A DNA stretch of 64,000 bases from Pseudomonas lini (GCF_001042905.1 NZ_JYLB01000003.1:310001-374000); one strand, 5' to 3'. Shown: positions 43,509 through 53,045, numbered from the stretch's first letter. The notes: a model not told the origin generated them from the sequence alone. Translations and numbers: made by a program.

Positions 43509-43647
43509 CGAACTAAACTCAATGGTTACCCCCATCCGGGGGGTCCAGGGCGCGGTTATCGTCCTGTTCATTCCCACGATCACCGCCCAAAGGTGCATGC
43601 CTCGACAAACAATGCCTCTGGACCGTGATCCTGCTGAAGGAGCACAC

Positions 43648-44697
43648 ATGATGGACGAGGCCAAACTCAATGATTTCATGGGCAAACTGGTAAACGACAT
43701 GGGCGGCGCGGCGATGCTCGCCAACGTCATCCTCGGCGAAGAACTCGGTCTGTACCGGGCCATGGCCGACAGTCAGCCAGTCACCCCCGAAGCACTCGCC
43801 GAAAAGACCGGCTGCAACACCCGCCTGCTGCGTGAATGGCTCAGCGCGCACGCCGCCTCCGGTTATATGGAACACCACGACGGTCAGTTCCGCCTGCCCG
43901 AAGAGCAAGCCCTGGCGCTGGCGATCGAAGATTCACCGGTCTATGTGGCCGGCGGAGTCGGGGTGGTCGCGTCGTTTTTCCATGACAAGGACAAACTGGT
44001 CAACGCCATGCGCGGCAACGGCGCCCTGCCTTGGGGCGATCACCATCCGTGCATGTTCAGCGGCACCGAGCGGTTCTTCCGCCCAGGGTACAAGGCGCAC
44101 TTGGTCAGCGAGTGGCTGCCAGCCCTCGACGGGGTGGTCGCCAAACTGGAAACCGGCGCCAAGGTAGCGGACATCGGCTGCGGCCACGGCGCCTCGACCG
44201 TGATCATGGCCCAGGCGTTTCCGAATTCGCGGTTCGTCGGTTTCGACTACCACGCGCCTTCTGTCACCGTCGCCACCCTGCGCGCCGAAGAAGGTGGTGT
44301 GGAAGGCCGGGCGCGGTTCTTCCAGGGCACCGCCAAGAGCTATCCGGGCGACGACTATGACTTGGTCTGCTACTTCGACTGCCTGCACGATATGGGCGAC
44401 CCGGTCGGCGCCGCAAAGCATGCCTATGAATCGCTGAAACCCGACGGCACGGTGCTGCTGGTAGAGCCCTTCGCCAACGACACGCTCGACGCCAACACCA
44501 CTCCGGTGGGACGACTGTTCTACGCCGCCTCGACCTTTATCTGCACGCCCAACTCGCTGTCCCAGGAAGTCGGCCTCGGGCTCGGTGCCCAGGCAGGCGA
44601 GGCACGGTTGCGCAAGGTCTTCACCGAGGCGGGATTCACACAATTCCGGCGGGCCACGGAAACGCCGTTCAACCTGATTCTGGAGGCGCGTAAATAA
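43648..44697 (+). CDS. SAM-dependent methyltransferase with N-terminal winged helix
   Basis: A 349-residue enzyme. The N terminus (about 10-85) is a winged-helix dimerisation region (LGEELGLYRAMADSQPVTPEALAEKTGCNTRLLREWL). The methyltransferase fold begins near 165 with VADIGCGHGASTVIMAQ, then FVGFDYHAPSV and VCYFDCLHDMGDP. The layout resembles Mycobacterium Rv2258c. AAGGAG lies 5 bases before the ATG at 43648 (8 before the next ATG). It shares the GATACA-containing promoter with bufB, so it may modify a molecule in the same response. The substrate is unknown. Confidence 0.85.
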   Translation: MMDEAKLNDFMGKLVNDMGGAAMLANVILGEELGLYRAMADSQPVTPEALAEKTGCNTRLLREWLSAHAASGYMEHHDGQFRLPEEQALALAIEDSPVYVAGGVGVVASFFHDKDKLVNAMRGNGALPWGDHHPCMFSGTERFFRPGYKAHLVSEWLPALDGVVAKLETGAKVADIGCGHGASTVIMAQAFPNSRFVGFDYHAPSVTVATLRAEEGGVEGRARFFQGTAKSYPGDDYDLVCYFDCLHDMGDPVGAAKHAYESLKPDGTVLLVEPFANDTLDANTTPVGRLFYAASTFICTPNSLSQEVGLGLGAQAGEARLRKVFTEAGFTQFRRATETPFNLILEARK

Positions 44698-44717
44698 ACA
44701 CCGCTGACTGCTAATTG

Positions 44718-44810
44718 TAGGAGCTGCCGAAGGCTGCGATCTTTTGATCTTCAGCGATTCCAATATCGCCAAATCAAGATCAAAAGATCGCAGCCTTCGG
44801 CAGCTCCTAC
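44718..44810. repeat. REP doublet, GTAGGAGCTGCCG type
   Basis: Inverted GTAGGAGCTGCCGAAGGCTG arms with the extended GATCTTTTGATC portion. It lies between the convergent methyltransferase and dhcR genes. Confidence 0.9.
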
Positions 44811-44826
44811 GGGACCGTGTTGGATT

Positions 44827-45723
44827 TCAGAGGGAAAGTTGTTGGCCGAGATTTTCGGCCTTGAGAATATCGAACAACGCCTGCGCCGCCGCCGACAGTT
44901 CATGCCCCGTCGTCAGCACCCCGATCGCGCGTTCCACCACCGGGTCGCGCAGGGTAATGCAACGCGCGCCCAACTCGCGCATCTGCCCGGCGCACAACGC
45001 CGGCACCGCGCTTACGCCCAATCCGCTGGCCACCATCCGCCCGACTGTCGCCAATTGATGGCTTTCAAATTCCACCGGCAATTTCATGCCGCGCGTCTGT
45101 AAATGTTCTTCGAGCATCACCCGCACCGTCGACGGTCGCTGCAAGGTAATGAACGGTTCCTTGAGCAAGGTCTGCCAATCAATGTCGTCCAGCTCCGCCA
45201 GCGGTGAATCGAGGGGCACCACCGCCACAAACCGGTCGATGTACAACGGAGTAAATTCCAGCGACGAGCTCTGGGTCGGTTCGAACGCCACACCCAATTC
45301 CACCTGACGGTCGCGGACCATTTCCAGCACCTGCTCGTTGATCACGTCGTTCACTGTGACGTTGACCTTGGGATAACGCGCGCGAAAGGTCTTGAGAATC
45401 GGCGGCAGCAGGTTACCGGCAAACGACGGCATCGCCGCCAGGGTCACGCGGCCGCGCTGGAGGGTGAAGCGTTGGCGCAATTCATCCTCTGCGTTGTCCC
45501 AGTCCGCGATCAACCGACGAGCCAGTGGCAGCAGCGATTCACCTTCGGCGGTCAGTGCAACATTGCGGGTATTGCGCGTGAACAAGCGCCCGCCCAAGCC
45601 CTCCTCCAGCGCCTTGATGGTCAGGCTCAACGCCGACTGGGACAGGTGCAGCCGCTCGCACGCCACGGCAAAACTCAAACTCTGGGCCACGGCCAGGAAT
45701 GCACGGATCTGTTTGACGGTCAT
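44827..45723 (-). CDS. dhcR: LysR-family regulator of the dehydrocarnitine operon (DhcR-like)
   Basis: A 298-residue LysR regulator. The helix-turn-helix is at about 4-60 (IRAFLAVAQSLSFAVACERLHLSQSALSLTIKALEEGLGGRLF); the effector domain follows from about 90. I chose the ATG at 45723. It is divergent from the CoA-transferase and thiolase genes exactly as PA1998 (DhcR) is to PA1999-PA2001 in P. aeruginosa. DhcR activates that operon with dehydrocarnitine as the signal. The assignment is by gene order and family. Confidence 0.82.
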   Translation of the reverse strand: MTVKQIRAFLAVAQSLSFAVACERLHLSQSALSLTIKALEEGLGGRLFTRNTRNVALTAEGESLLPLARRLIADWDNAEDELRQRFTLQRGRVTLAAMPSFAGNLLPPILKTFRARYPKVNVTVNDVINEQVLEMVRDRQVELGVAFEPTQSSSLEFTPLYIDRFVAVVPLDSPLAELDDIDWQTLLKEPFITLQRPSTVRVMLEEHLQTRGMKLPVEFESHQLATVGRMVASGLGVSAVPALCAGQMRELGARCITLRDPVVERAIGVLTTGHELSAAAQALFDILKAENLGQQLSL

Positions 45724-46006
45724 GACCACTGTCTCCCACGTAATTTCAATGTCTGCGCGCGTTCGGCGAACCACCGCCGCTCAATGTAGGAGCTGCCGAA
45801 GGCTGCGATCTTTTGATCTTGATCTTTTGCGATCTAGGTCGTCGAGAATCAAAATCAAAAGATCGCAGCCTTCGGCAGCTCCTACGCATTAGTGAGTTTT
45901 ATCTATCAATCAACCTTAAAAATCAACTTAACAAATAAATCCTCCAGCGAGACACTCCCTCCCCATCCGGCTAGCCAGCCGCCCACAAAGAATAAAAGAG
46001 GTGCAT
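45724..46006. other. Divergent intergenic region of dhcR and dhcA
   Basis: About 280 bases. A REP doublet occupies 45787-45885; beyond it the sequence is AT-rich (ATCTATCAATCAACC, AACTTAACAAATAAATCC) and probably contains the dhcA promoter and the LysR site. I see no unambiguous T-N11-A operator. Confidence 0.5.
45787..45885. repeat. REP doublet, GTAGGAGCTGCCG type
   Basis: Inverted GTAGGAGCTGCCGAAGGCTG arms. The loop has an extra internal GATCTTTTGC copy. It sits in the dhcR-dhcA regulatory region, an unusual place because most copies lie after genes. Confidence 0.9.
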
Positions 46007-46705
46007 ATGGCAGGGTTCGACAAGCGCGTGTATTCCTATGAGGAAGCGATGGCAGGTCTTGAAGACGGCATGACCGTGATCTCCGGCGGCTTCGGCCTGT
46101 GCGGGATTCCGGAAAACCTTATCGCCGAGATCCAGCACCGCGGCACGCGTGATCTCACCGTGGTCTCCAACAACTGCGGTGTCGACGGTTTTGGCCTCGG
46201 TGTGCTGCTGGTAGACCGGCAGATCCGCAAGGTGGTGGCCTCCTACGTCGGCGAAAACGCGCTGTTCGAGAAGCAACTGCTGAGCGGCGAAATCGAAGTC
46301 GTCCTGACCCCTCAAGGCACCCTCGCCGAAAAAATGCGTGCTGGTGGTGCCGGCATCCCGGCGTTTTTCACCGCCACTGGCGTCGGCACTCCGGTGGCCG
46401 ACGGCAAGGAAGTCCGCGAATTCAAGGGCCGCCAGTACCTGATGGAAGAATCCATCACCGGTGACTTCGCCATCGTCAAAGGCTGGAAAGCCGACCACTT
46501 CGGTAACGTGGTCTATCGCCACACCGCCCAGAATTTCAACCCGCTGGCCGCCACTGCCGGCAAGATCACCGTGGTCGAAGTCGAAGAAATCGTCGAACCC
46601 GGCGAGCTGGACCCGTCGCAGATCCATACCCCTGGCATCTACGTCGACCGGGTCATTTGCGGCACGTTCGAGAAGCGCATCGAACAGCGCACCGTGCGTA
46701 AGTGA
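46007..46705 (+). CDS. dhcA: Dehydrocarnitine CoA-transferase subunit A
   Basis: A 232-residue alpha subunit of a class I (3-oxoacid type) CoA-transferase: [13 protein letters not shown] near the N terminus, [36 protein letters not shown] and a late [27 protein letters not shown] is about 5 bases before the ATG at 46007. Its order with subunit B, a thiolase and a divergent LysR gene matches P. aeruginosa dhcA. It would transfer CoA to dehydrocarnitine in carnitine catabolism; general acetoacetate activation is the alternative. Confidence 0.88.
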   Translation: MAGFDKRVYSYEEAMAGLEDGMTVISGGFGLCGIPENLIAEIQHRGTRDLTVVSNNCGVDGFGLGVLLVDRQIRKVVASYVGENALFEKQLLSGEIEVVLTPQGTLAEKMRAGGAGIPAFFTATGVGTPVADGKEVREFKGRQYLMEESITGDFAIVKGWKADHFGNVVYRHTAQNFNPLAATAGKITVVEVEEIVEPGELDPSQIHTPGIYVDRVICGTFEKRIEQRTVRK

Positions 46706-46741
46706 TCCCCTGCCCCCGGACCGAATGAAGGAATAACAACA

Positions 46742-47407
46742 ATGGCACTTTCCCGCGAACAAATGGCTCAGCGCGTCGCCCGCGAAATGCAGGACGGCTA
46801 CTACGTGAACCTCGGCATCGGCATTCCGACCCTGGTCGCCAACTACATCCCGGAAGGCATGGAAGTCATGCTGCAATCGGAAAACGGCCTGCTCGGCATG
46901 GGCGCGTTTCCGACCGACGCCGAAGTCGACGCCGACATGATCAACGCCGGCAAGCAAACCGTGACCGCGCGTATTGGCGCCTCGATTTTCTCGTCCGCCG
47001 AATCGTTCGCAATGATCCGCGGCGGACACATCGACCTGACCGTGCTGGGCGCGTTTGAAGTGGACGTCGAAGGCAACATCGCCTCCTGGATGATCCCTGG
47101 CAAACTGGTCAAGGGCATGGGCGGCGCGATGGACCTGGTGGCCGGTGCGGACAACATCATTGTCACCATGACCCACGCCTCCAAGGACGGCGAGTCGAAA
47201 CTACTGTCGCGTTGCAGCCTGCCGCTGACCGGCGCCGGTTGCATCAAGCGCGTGCTGACCGACCTGGCCTACCTGGAAATCCAGGACGGCGCGTTCATTC
47301 TCAAGGAGCGCGCGCCGGGCGTCAGCGTCGAAGAAATCGTCGCCAAAACCGCTGGTAAACTGATCGTGCCTGACCACGTCCCGGAAATGCAGTTCGCTGC
47401 CCAGTGA
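46742..47407 (+). CDS. dhcB: Dehydrocarnitine CoA-transferase subunit B
   Basis: A 221-residue beta subunit. [17 protein letters not shown] is followed by the catalytic glutamate motif SENGLLGMG near residue 50, then [32 protein letters not shown] precedes the ATG. It is 36 bases after dhcA and 11 bases before the thiolase gene, in one operon. Confidence 0.88.
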   Translation: MALSREQMAQRVAREMQDGYYVNLGIGIPTLVANYIPEGMEVMLQSENGLLGMGAFPTDAEVDADMINAGKQTVTARIGASIFSSAESFAMIRGGHIDLTVLGAFEVDVEGNIASWMIPGKLVKGMGGAMDLVAGADNIIVTMTHASKDGESKLLSRCSLPLTGAGCIKRVLTDLAYLEIQDGAFILKERAPGVSVEEIVAKTAGKLIVPDHVPEMQFAAQ

Positions 47408-47418
47408 GGAATTCTTCC

Positions 47419-48600
47419 ATGCAAGAAGTTGTGATTGTTGCCGCCACTCGTACTGCCATCGGCAGCTTCCAGGGGGCGCTGGCCAATGTGTCCGCGGTTG
47501 ACCTCGGTGCTGCGGTGATCCGCCAACTGCTGGCGCAGACCGGGCTGGACCCGGCGCAGGTCGATGAAGTGATCATGGGCCAGGTGCTGACCGCTGGCGC
47601 CGGACAAAACCCGGCGCGTCAGGCCGCAATCAAGGCCGGCCTGCCCTTCGCCGTGCCGGCCATGACCCTGAACAAGGTCTGCGGCTCGGGCCTGAAAGCG
47701 CTGCATCTGGCGGCTCAGGCGATTCGCTGTGGCGATGCCGAAGTGATCATCGCCGGCGGCCAGGAAAACATGAGCCTGGCCAATTACGTCATGCCCGGTG
47801 CCCGCACGGGCTTGCGCATGGGTCACGCACAGATCGTCGACACGATGATCAGCGACGGTTTGTGGGATGCGTTCAACGATTACCACATGGGCATCACCGC
47901 TGAGAATCTGGCCGAGAAATACAGCCTGACCCGTGAGCAACAGGACGCCTTCGCGGCCGCCTCGCAGCAGAAAGCCGTGGCCGCCATCGAAGCCGGGCGG
48001 TTTGCCGACGAGATCACGCCGATCCTGATCCCGCAGCGCAAGGGCGATCCGCTGTCCTTCGCCACCGATGAACAGCCTCGCGCCGGCACCACCGCCGACT
48101 CCCTGGGCAAACTGAAAGCGGCCTTCAAGAAAGACGGTTCGGTGACTGCTGGCAACGCTTCTTCACTGAACGACGGCGCCGCTGCGGTGATTCTGATGAG
48201 TGCGCAGAAAGCCAAGGCGCTGGGGCTGCCAGTGCTGGCGAAAATCGCCGCATATGCCAACGCAGGCGTCGACCCGGCGATCATGGGCATCGGCCCGGTG
48301 TCGGCCACTCGTCGTTGCCTGGACAAGGCCGGTTGGTCCATCGATCAACTGGACCTGATCGAAGCCAACGAAGCCTTCGCCGCGCAATCTCTGGCCGTAG
48401 CCAAGGATCTTGAATGGGACTTGAACAAGGTCAACGTCAACGGCGGCGCCATTGCCTTGGGCCATCCGATCGGTGCCTCGGGTTGCCGGGTGCTAGTGAC
48501 CTTGCTGCATGAAATGATCAAGCGTGATGCAAAAAAAGGTCTGGCCACCCTGTGCATCGGTGGTGGTCAGGGCGTGGCATTGGCCATCGAACGAGTGTAA
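47419..48600 (+). CDS. atoB: Acetyl-CoA C-acetyltransferase (thiolase)
   Basis: A 393-residue thiolase with nucleophile Cys88 ([11 protein letters not shown]), the catalytic His in [10 protein letters not shown] (about 349) and Cys near 379 (CIGGGQG). Length matches biosynthetic/degradative thiolase II. I chose the ATG at 47419 with GAGGA upstream; the longer frame begins inside the preceding stop. As the last gene of the dhc operon it would split acetoacetyl-CoA formed from the carnitine route. A short GC-rich dyad (CCCCTTTGACGAAGGGG) follows the stop. Confidence 0.92.
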   Translation: MQEVVIVAATRTAIGSFQGALANVSAVDLGAAVIRQLLAQTGLDPAQVDEVIMGQVLTAGAGQNPARQAAIKAGLPFAVPAMTLNKVCGSGLKALHLAAQAIRCGDAEVIIAGGQENMSLANYVMPGARTGLRMGHAQIVDTMISDGLWDAFNDYHMGITAENLAEKYSLTREQQDAFAAASQQKAVAAIEAGRFADEITPILIPQRKGDPLSFATDEQPRAGTTADSLGKLKAAFKKDGSVTAGNASSLNDGAAAVILMSAQKAKALGLPVLAKIAAYANAGVDPAIMGIGPVSATRRCLDKAGWSIDQLDLIEANEAFAAQSLAVAKDLEWDLNKVNVNGGAIALGHPIGASGCRVLVTLLHEMIKRDAKKGLATLCIGGGQGVALAIERV

Positions 48601-48636
48601 GCCTTAGCCCCCTTTGACGAAGGGGCGACTCCCGAA

Positions 48637-48719
48637 GATCAAAAGATCGCAGCCTTCGGCAGCTCCTACAGGAGCACGCATCCCCATGTAGGAGCTGCCG
48701 AAGGCTGCGATCTTTTGAT
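48637..48719. repeat. REP pair, GTAGGAGCTGCCG type, tail-to-tail
   Basis: Arms GATCAAAAGATCGCAGCCTT and GTAGGAGCTGCCGAAGGCTG are inverted around GGAGCACGCATCCCCA, here in the outward orientation. It follows the dhc operon. Confidence 0.85.
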
Positions 48720-48781
48720 TTTGAACAATCCATCGTCCGCAATGCTAACGTGGCCGGCTCACACCGAATGGAGACGCGTGC

Positions 48782-49537
48782 GTGCTGATGCTCAAACTGC
48801 TGGTGATTCCGGGATTTCTGTTGCTGATTTCCCTGGCCGGTAAACGCTGGGGTCCTAGCGTGGCCGGTTGGCTGTCGGGGTTGCCGGTGGTAGTCGGGCC
48901 GATTCTGTTTTTTCTCGCCATCGAGCAAGGCGTGATGTTCGCTGCTCAGGCGGCGACAGCAGCGTTATCGGCAATGTTCGCGATGATTGCTTTCTGCGTG
49001 ACCTACGCCCAGGTTGCACAACGTTTGAGCTGGCCGTGGACGCTGACGATTTCGCTGCTGGTCTGGGCCATGGCTGCCGGTGTGCTGTCACTGATCCCGC
49101 CGTCGTTGGTGTTCTCGGTGATCGCGGCCGCCACCGCATTGCTGACCGCGCCATACCTGTTTCCCTCGGTGCAGCCCATCGCTTCAGGCCCGGTGCCGAA
49201 GTCCGACAAACTGCTGCTGCGCATGATGGCCGGCGCCATGCTCACATTGGCCGTGACGTTGCTGGCCAGCACCGTCGGTGAACGCTGGAGCGGTCTGCTC
49301 GCGGTATTCCCGGTGCTGGGCAGTGTGATGGCGGTGTTCTCCCAGCAGACTCGCGGCCCGGCGTTTACTGCAGCGTTACTCAGGGCGACGGCAACCGGGA
49401 TGTATTCGTTTGCGGCGTTTTGTCTGGTGCTGGCGTTGGCGTTGCCGAGATTGGGATGGCTGGGGTTTGTCTTGGGCATAGGCGTGTCGTTGGGGATGCT
49501 GGTGATCACCAAACGACTGGCATTGCGTCCAAAGTGA
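48782..49537 (+). CDS. Integral membrane protein, function unknown
   Basis: A 251-residue protein with about eight predicted helices in two similar halves, each starting with a GPSVAGWLSGLPVVVGPILFF-like or GERWSGLLAVFPVLGSVMAVF-like segment. The internal similarity suggests duplication of a four-helix unit. The start is GTG at 48782 with GGAG 8 bases upstream; an ATG at 48788 is possible. The layout recalls small transporters, but I do not recognise the family. Confidence 0.75.
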   Translation: MLMLKLLVIPGFLLLISLAGKRWGPSVAGWLSGLPVVVGPILFFLAIEQGVMFAAQAATAALSAMFAMIAFCVTYAQVAQRLSWPWTLTISLLVWAMAAGVLSLIPPSLVFSVIAAATALLTAPYLFPSVQPIASGPVPKSDKLLLRMMAGAMLTLAVTLLASTVGERWSGLLAVFPVLGSVMAVFSQQTRGPAFTAALLRATATGMYSFAAFCLVLALALPRLGWLGFVLGIGVSLGMLVITKRLALRPK

Positions 49538-49541
49538 GAAC

Positions 49542-49565
49542 GTAGCAGGCTGCGGCAGCTGCTAC
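49542..49565. repeat. REP remnant
   Basis: GTAGCAGGCTGCGGCAGCTGCTAC is an internally deleted, self-complementary remnant of the GTAGGAGCTGCCGCAGGCT family. It lies in the 87-base gap before the next gene. Confidence 0.5.
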
Positions 49566-49624
49566 CGATCGCGATCCATGGGATGATCGCCGTCAAAGCG
49601 CGGATCATCCCCAGGAGAGTTTGA

Positions 49625-50212
49625 ATGTCATTGTTGAGTAAAAAAGCCGTTGTTCTGCTGCTGATGGCGGCTACCAGTCTGGGTGCCTTGAATGTGCAGG
49701 CGGCCAAGGCCACTGCCAGCGACAAAGCGCCGGCCCAGAAGGTCTCGATGCTCGGCGGCAAGTTCACCTTCACCCTGCCCAAGGGTTTCATCGCCAACCC
49801 ACTGCCAGCCGGCGATGCGGCCACCGGCACTGCCGGGGCGACAGGCACGATGTACACCAACCAGACCACCAAAACCGTGGTGATCGCCGCTGAAAACACC
49901 ATCCCCGGCGGCGCCAACGTCAAGGACAACGACGGTGAGTTCCTCGACGCCACCGTGTCCGCGTTCGCCACCGAGCAACGCAACGCCTTGCCGGATTTCA
50001 ACAAAACCAGCGAAAAAAGCCTGACCCAGAAAGGCACGGGCCTGGGCCTTCGGCAGATCGACAGCACCGCTACCCAAGGCGGTGGCATGACCCTCGACAG
50101 CACGTTGATGGCCGCTTCCGGCACACGCATGGCCATCGTTCAGATCATTTCCCGCCCCACCGACAAAACCGGCCACGAAACGCTGGTGAAACAAATCGTC
50201 AGCGGCAAATAA
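49625..50212 (+). CDS. Secreted or periplasmic conserved protein, function unknown
   Basis: A 195-residue precursor with a signal peptide (about 1-27, LNVQAAKA). The mature domain has FTFTLPKGFIANPLPAGD, MYTNQTTKTVVIAAENTIPG and DGEFLDATVSAFATEQR, and ends in TLVKQIVSGK. The layout recalls DcrB-like lipoprotein domains, but I see no lipobox and the match is weak. CAGGAGAGTTTGA provides a good ribosome site. It is convergent with the esterase gene at 12 bases. Confidence 0.75.
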   Translation: MSLLSKKAVVLLLMAATSLGALNVQAAKATASDKAPAQKVSMLGGKFTFTLPKGFIANPLPAGDAATGTAGATGTMYTNQTTKTVVIAAENTIPGGANVKDNDGEFLDATVSAFATEQRNALPDFNKTSEKSLTQKGTGLGLRQIDSTATQGGGMTLDSTLMAASGTRMAIVQIISRPTDKTGHETLVKQIVSGK

Positions 50213-50223
50213 ACCCGACCGAT

Positions 50224-50940
50224 TCAGGGATTGAGGCGCTGCAACCAGGCACTCAAATCCTTCACCTCGGTGGCGCTGATGCTGTGACCGACACCCGGAT
50301 AGGCATGAAACTCGGGCTTGAGTGACAGGCGCTGCAACAGGGTGTCGGCCTCAGTACCGTCGTTGTAGGGCAGGAGTGTGTCGGCGGTGCCATGACCGAT
50401 GAAAATCGCCAGCTGCTGGCGTTTTTCATCTGGTTTGAGCCCGGACCTGAGCACCGGCAGAATTCGCCCGCTCAGTGCCGCAATTCCGCCCACCACCTCG
50501 GGATGACGCAACGCGACCTCGTAGGACATCATCGCGCCCTGGCTGAAACCCACCAGGAATACCTTGTCCGCTTCGGTGTGATATTTCTTCGCCGCTTGTG
50601 CGACAAAATCCCTCAGCACCTGCCCGCTGGCCTTCAGGTCGTCCGTCTCGCCGTCATAGGCGCCCTCGCCCTTCTGGCGAAACCACTGGTAACTGCCCTC
50701 CTCCAACGTCATCGGCGCCCGCACCGACAGGTAGTTGTACTGCGGCGGCAATTCATCCTTGATGTCGAACAGGTCCTGCTCGTTACTGCCGTAACCGTGC
50801 AGAAAAATCACCAGAGGTTGGTTGCGGGATTCAGCGTGGGCCTGCTCCAGGTACTTGAGCGGCAGATCAGTGTGCAGTGGGGTTTGAGCGTGGACGGCGG
50901 CGGACGCCAGGAGCGTGAGCAGAGCGAGTAACTTCAACAT
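50224..50940 (-). CDS. Exported alpha/beta hydrolase (phospholipase/carboxylesterase family)
   Basis: A 238-residue precursor with a signal peptide (about 1-18, AAVHAQ). The fold shows VIFLHGYGSNEQDL (oxyanion region), GFSQGAMMS with the nucleophile serine near residue 136, GTADTLLPYNDG with the acid and VGHSISATEV with the histidine. It resembles the YpfH/carboxylesterase 2 group. I chose the ATG at 50940 with GGAAGG upstream; the longer frame starts with no signal. Probably hydrolyses short-chain esters in the periplasm. Confidence 0.85.
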   Translation of the reverse strand: MLKLLALLTLLASAAVHAQTPLHTDLPLKYLEQAHAESRNQPLVIFLHGYGSNEQDLFDIKDELPPQYNYLSVRAPMTLEEGSYQWFRQKGEGAYDGETDDLKASGQVLRDFVAQAAKKYHTEADKVFLVGFSQGAMMSYEVALRHPEVVGGIAALSGRILPVLRSGLKPDEKRQQLAIFIGHGTADTLLPYNDGTEADTLLQRLSLKPEFHAYPGVGHSISATEVKDLSAWLQRLNP

Positions 50941-51029
50941 AAACCTTCCTTCACAGAGCGCAGGATTCGGGGCAAAGCCTAACATCTCTTTCCGCCGACG
51001 CACTGTCTCCCGCCGATACACCGTCCCAC

Positions 51030-51112
51030 CGTAGGAGCTGCCGCAGGCTGCGATCTTTTGATCCTGCTTTTAAAACAAGATCAAAAGATCGCAGCCTGCG
51101 GCAGCTCCTACG
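51030..51112. repeat. REP doublet, GTAGGAGCTGCCG type
   Basis: Inverted CGTAGGAGCTGCCGCAGGCT arms, near-perfect over 33 bases each, with a loop of about 15. It lies between the leftward esterase gene and the terminator of the binding-protein gene. Confidence 0.92.
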
Positions 51113-51135
51113 AGAAATGTGTTTCTCAGGGTAAT

Positions 51136-51175
51136 AAAAAAAGTGGCCACCGCGTCAACAGTGGCCACTTTTTTC
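51136..51175 (-). terminator. Rho-independent terminator after the amino-acid binding-protein gene
   Basis: AAGTGGCCAC at 51141-51150 pairs with GTGGCCACTT at 51161-51170. Flanking A and T runs make it able to act in both directions. It is 10 bases past the stop of the binding-protein gene on the minus strand. Confidence 0.88.
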
Positions 51176-51184
51176 TACAGCCTA

Positions 51185-51964
51185 TTAATGGCCGTAAACG
51201 TCAAAAGCGAAGTACTTGTCCTGCACTTGCTTGTACTTGCCGTTGGCGCGGATTTCAGTGATGGCGGTGTTGAATTTGTCCGCCAGCGCTTTATCACCCT
51301 TGCGCACAGCGATGCCGGCACCGCCGCCGAAATACTTGGCGTCTTCATAGGTCGGGCCTACGAAGGCGAAGCCTTTACCGGCGTCGGTTTTCAGGAAACC
51401 GTCGTCCAGGTTGACCGAGTCGGCCAGCATCGCGTCGAGGCGACCGGCGACCATGTCCAGGTTGGCTTCCTGCTGGGAAGCGTAACGCACCAGGTTGATG
51501 CCGGCCGGCACCAGCACTTCAGTGGCGAAGCGGTCGTGGGTGCTGGCGCGCAACACACCGACTTTCTTGCCTTTGAGCTCGGTCAGCGGGTCCTTGACGT
51601 CGGTGCCTTCCTTCATCACGAAGCGCGCCGGGGTGTGGTAGTACTTGATGGTGAAATCGACGTTCTTCTTGCGATCATCGGTGATGGTCATGGACGACAG
51701 GATCGCGTCGATTTTCTTGACCTTCAGGGCCGGGATCAGGCCATCGAACTCTTGCTCGACCCAGGTGCACTTCACCTTCATCTGCTCACACAGCGCATCA
51801 CCGATGTCCACGTCAAAACCGGTGAGTTTGCCGTCCGGGGTTTTCATCGAAAATGGCGGGTAACCGGCTTCGATACCGAGGCGAATCGGCTTGGCGTCAT
51901 CGGCCACAGCCGTCAGGGACAACATCGACAGTGCCAGGGCACCGAACATCACTCGCTTCTTCAT
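51185..51964 (-). CDS. Periplasmic basic amino-acid binding protein (ArgT/HisJ type)
   Basis: A 259-residue precursor with a signal peptide (about 1-21, LTAVADD). The SBP3 fold begins [33 protein letters not shown], then [31 protein letters not shown] and [14 protein letters not shown]. Mature cysteines (about C59 and C66) match the disulfide of LAO/HisJ proteins. AGGAG precedes the ATG. No permease or ATPase gene accompanies it; the only ATPase trace in the window is the remnant at 17631. Ligand probably lysine, arginine, ornithine or histidine. Confidence 0.9.
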   Translation of the reverse strand: MKKRVMFGALALSMLSLTAVADDAKPIRLGIEAGYPPFSMKTPDGKLTGFDVDIGDALCEQMKVKCTWVEQEFDGLIPALKVKKIDAILSSMTITDDRKKNVDFTIKYYHTPARFVMKEGTDVKDPLTELKGKKVGVLRASTHDRFATEVLVPAGINLVRYASQQEANLDMVAGRLDAMLADSVNLDDGFLKTDAGKGFAFVGPTYEDAKYFGGGAGIAVRKGDKALADKFNTAITEIRANGKYKQVQDKYFAFDVYGH

Positions 51965-52286
51965 TTATAACTCCTGTGTGCGGAGGCTTTTATTGGCAGC
52001 TTTCGATTGGCAACTTTCGGTTAGTGAAGACCGAAGTGGCCGGCAGTCTAGAGTGGCTTCAGGAGGGCCAATTATGTTTAAGCGACAAATATTTATAGAA
52101 AAACAGCCGAGGGATTCAAGGCACTTGAAGCGTGCGCCAAGGTGGTGCAAGGGCTGTAGGACAATCCTTTGTTTCAGACAAAACCTACAAGGTTTCGGGC
52201 GTGATCCGATTGAACAGTCGCACTGGCGATGAACAATTTTTTGCGGCACATTGACCCCGCCAACCCATTCCCGGAAGAGAAGCGTG
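51965..52286. other. Divergent intergenic region
   Basis: About 320 bases between the binding-protein gene (-) and the amidotransferase gene (+). It is AT-richer around 52060-52100 (CCAATTATGTTTAAG, AAATATTTATAG), where promoters are likely. A short imperfect dyad (CTTTCGATTGGCAACTTTCGG) occurs at about 51996-52018. I see no coding frame. Confidence 0.5.
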
Positions 52287-52928
52287 ATGCCCATGTTGAA
52301 TCTGATCCAGCATCATCCTGCCGAAGGTCCTGGCGCCATTGCCGAATGGGCCCGGGCCCGTGGCATTACGCTGAATGTGTTTCGCGCCGACCTCGGCCAG
52401 TTACCGCCGGTGAGTGCGGCACCCGCGATCCTGTTGGGCGGGCCTTATGAGTCCAATGCCGGGCCGACATGGCTGGAAGCGGAGCGTCAATGGCTGGCGG
52501 GCAGTCTGAATCAGGACGCGCCGGTGTTTGCGATTTGTCTGGGCGCGCAATTGCTGGCGCTGAGCCTGGGAGGGAATGTGCGGCGCATGGCTCGCCCCGA
52601 AACTGGCTGGACCACCGTGACCTTTGCGGATGGCCAGACGCTGAAGGTGCTGGAATGGCACGAAGACGCGATCGATCTACCGACAGAGGCGCAATTGCTG
52701 GCCAGCAGTGACGTGTGTGAGCAGCAGATGTACCGCGTCGGGGCGACGCGGGTGGGGTTGCAGTTCCATCCGGAGTGGAATGCTGAATCGGTGGCAATGC
52801 TCAATGAGCACTTTGCCGAGGAATCGCCGCTGCCTCGGGGGTCAGAGGACAGCGCTGCCTATGCAACCGTGTTTGGCTGGTTGCAGGAGACGCTCGACCA
52901 ATGGTGGGCGGCGCGGACGGCAGTTTGA
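52287..52928 (+). CDS. Class I glutamine amidotransferase
   Basis: A 213-residue single-domain enzyme. The nucleophile elbow is FAICLGAQLLA with Cys84, and the catalytic His-Glu pair is in VGLQFHPEW (about 161-169). I chose the ATG at 52287 with GGAAGAGAAG upstream. Free-standing members of this family include GuaA-like and gamma-glutamyl hydrolase-like enzymes. Substrate unknown. Confidence 0.88.
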   Translation: MPMLNLIQHHPAEGPGAIAEWARARGITLNVFRADLGQLPPVSAAPAILLGGPYESNAGPTWLEAERQWLAGSLNQDAPVFAICLGAQLLALSLGGNVRRMARPETGWTTVTFADGQTLKVLEWHEDAIDLPTEAQLLASSDVCEQQMYRVGATRVGLQFHPEWNAESVAMLNEHFAEESPLPRGSEDSAAYATVFGWLQETLDQWWAARTAV

Positions 52929-52933
52929 ATCAA

Positions 52934-53037
52934 GATCAAAAGATCGCAGCCTTCGCCAGCTCCTACAGGGGACGTACAGCCGCAATTTCACCGGTGTACA
53001 CGGTCAATGTAGGAGCTGGCGAAGCCTGCGATCTTTT
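52934..53037. repeat. REP doublet, GTAGGAGCTGGCGAAG variant
   Basis: Inverted arms GATCAAAAGATCGCAGCCTT and GTAGGAGCTGGCGAAGCCTG enclose about 40 bases. The core has CTGGCG in place of CTGCCG. It lies between convergent genes. Confidence 0.85.
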
Positions 53038-53045
53038 CGGCTATA

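Noticed and set aside
43351-43640. Small precursor-peptide gene (BufA) upstream of bufB
   Set aside because: No frame with a signal peptide and cysteines; an ATG in GATGAAATCG is out of frame with bufB and not followed by a plausible peptide.
45971-47176. 401-residue open frame on the minus strand
   Set aside because: Antisense to dhcA and dhcB, which have clear family motifs and ribosome sites.
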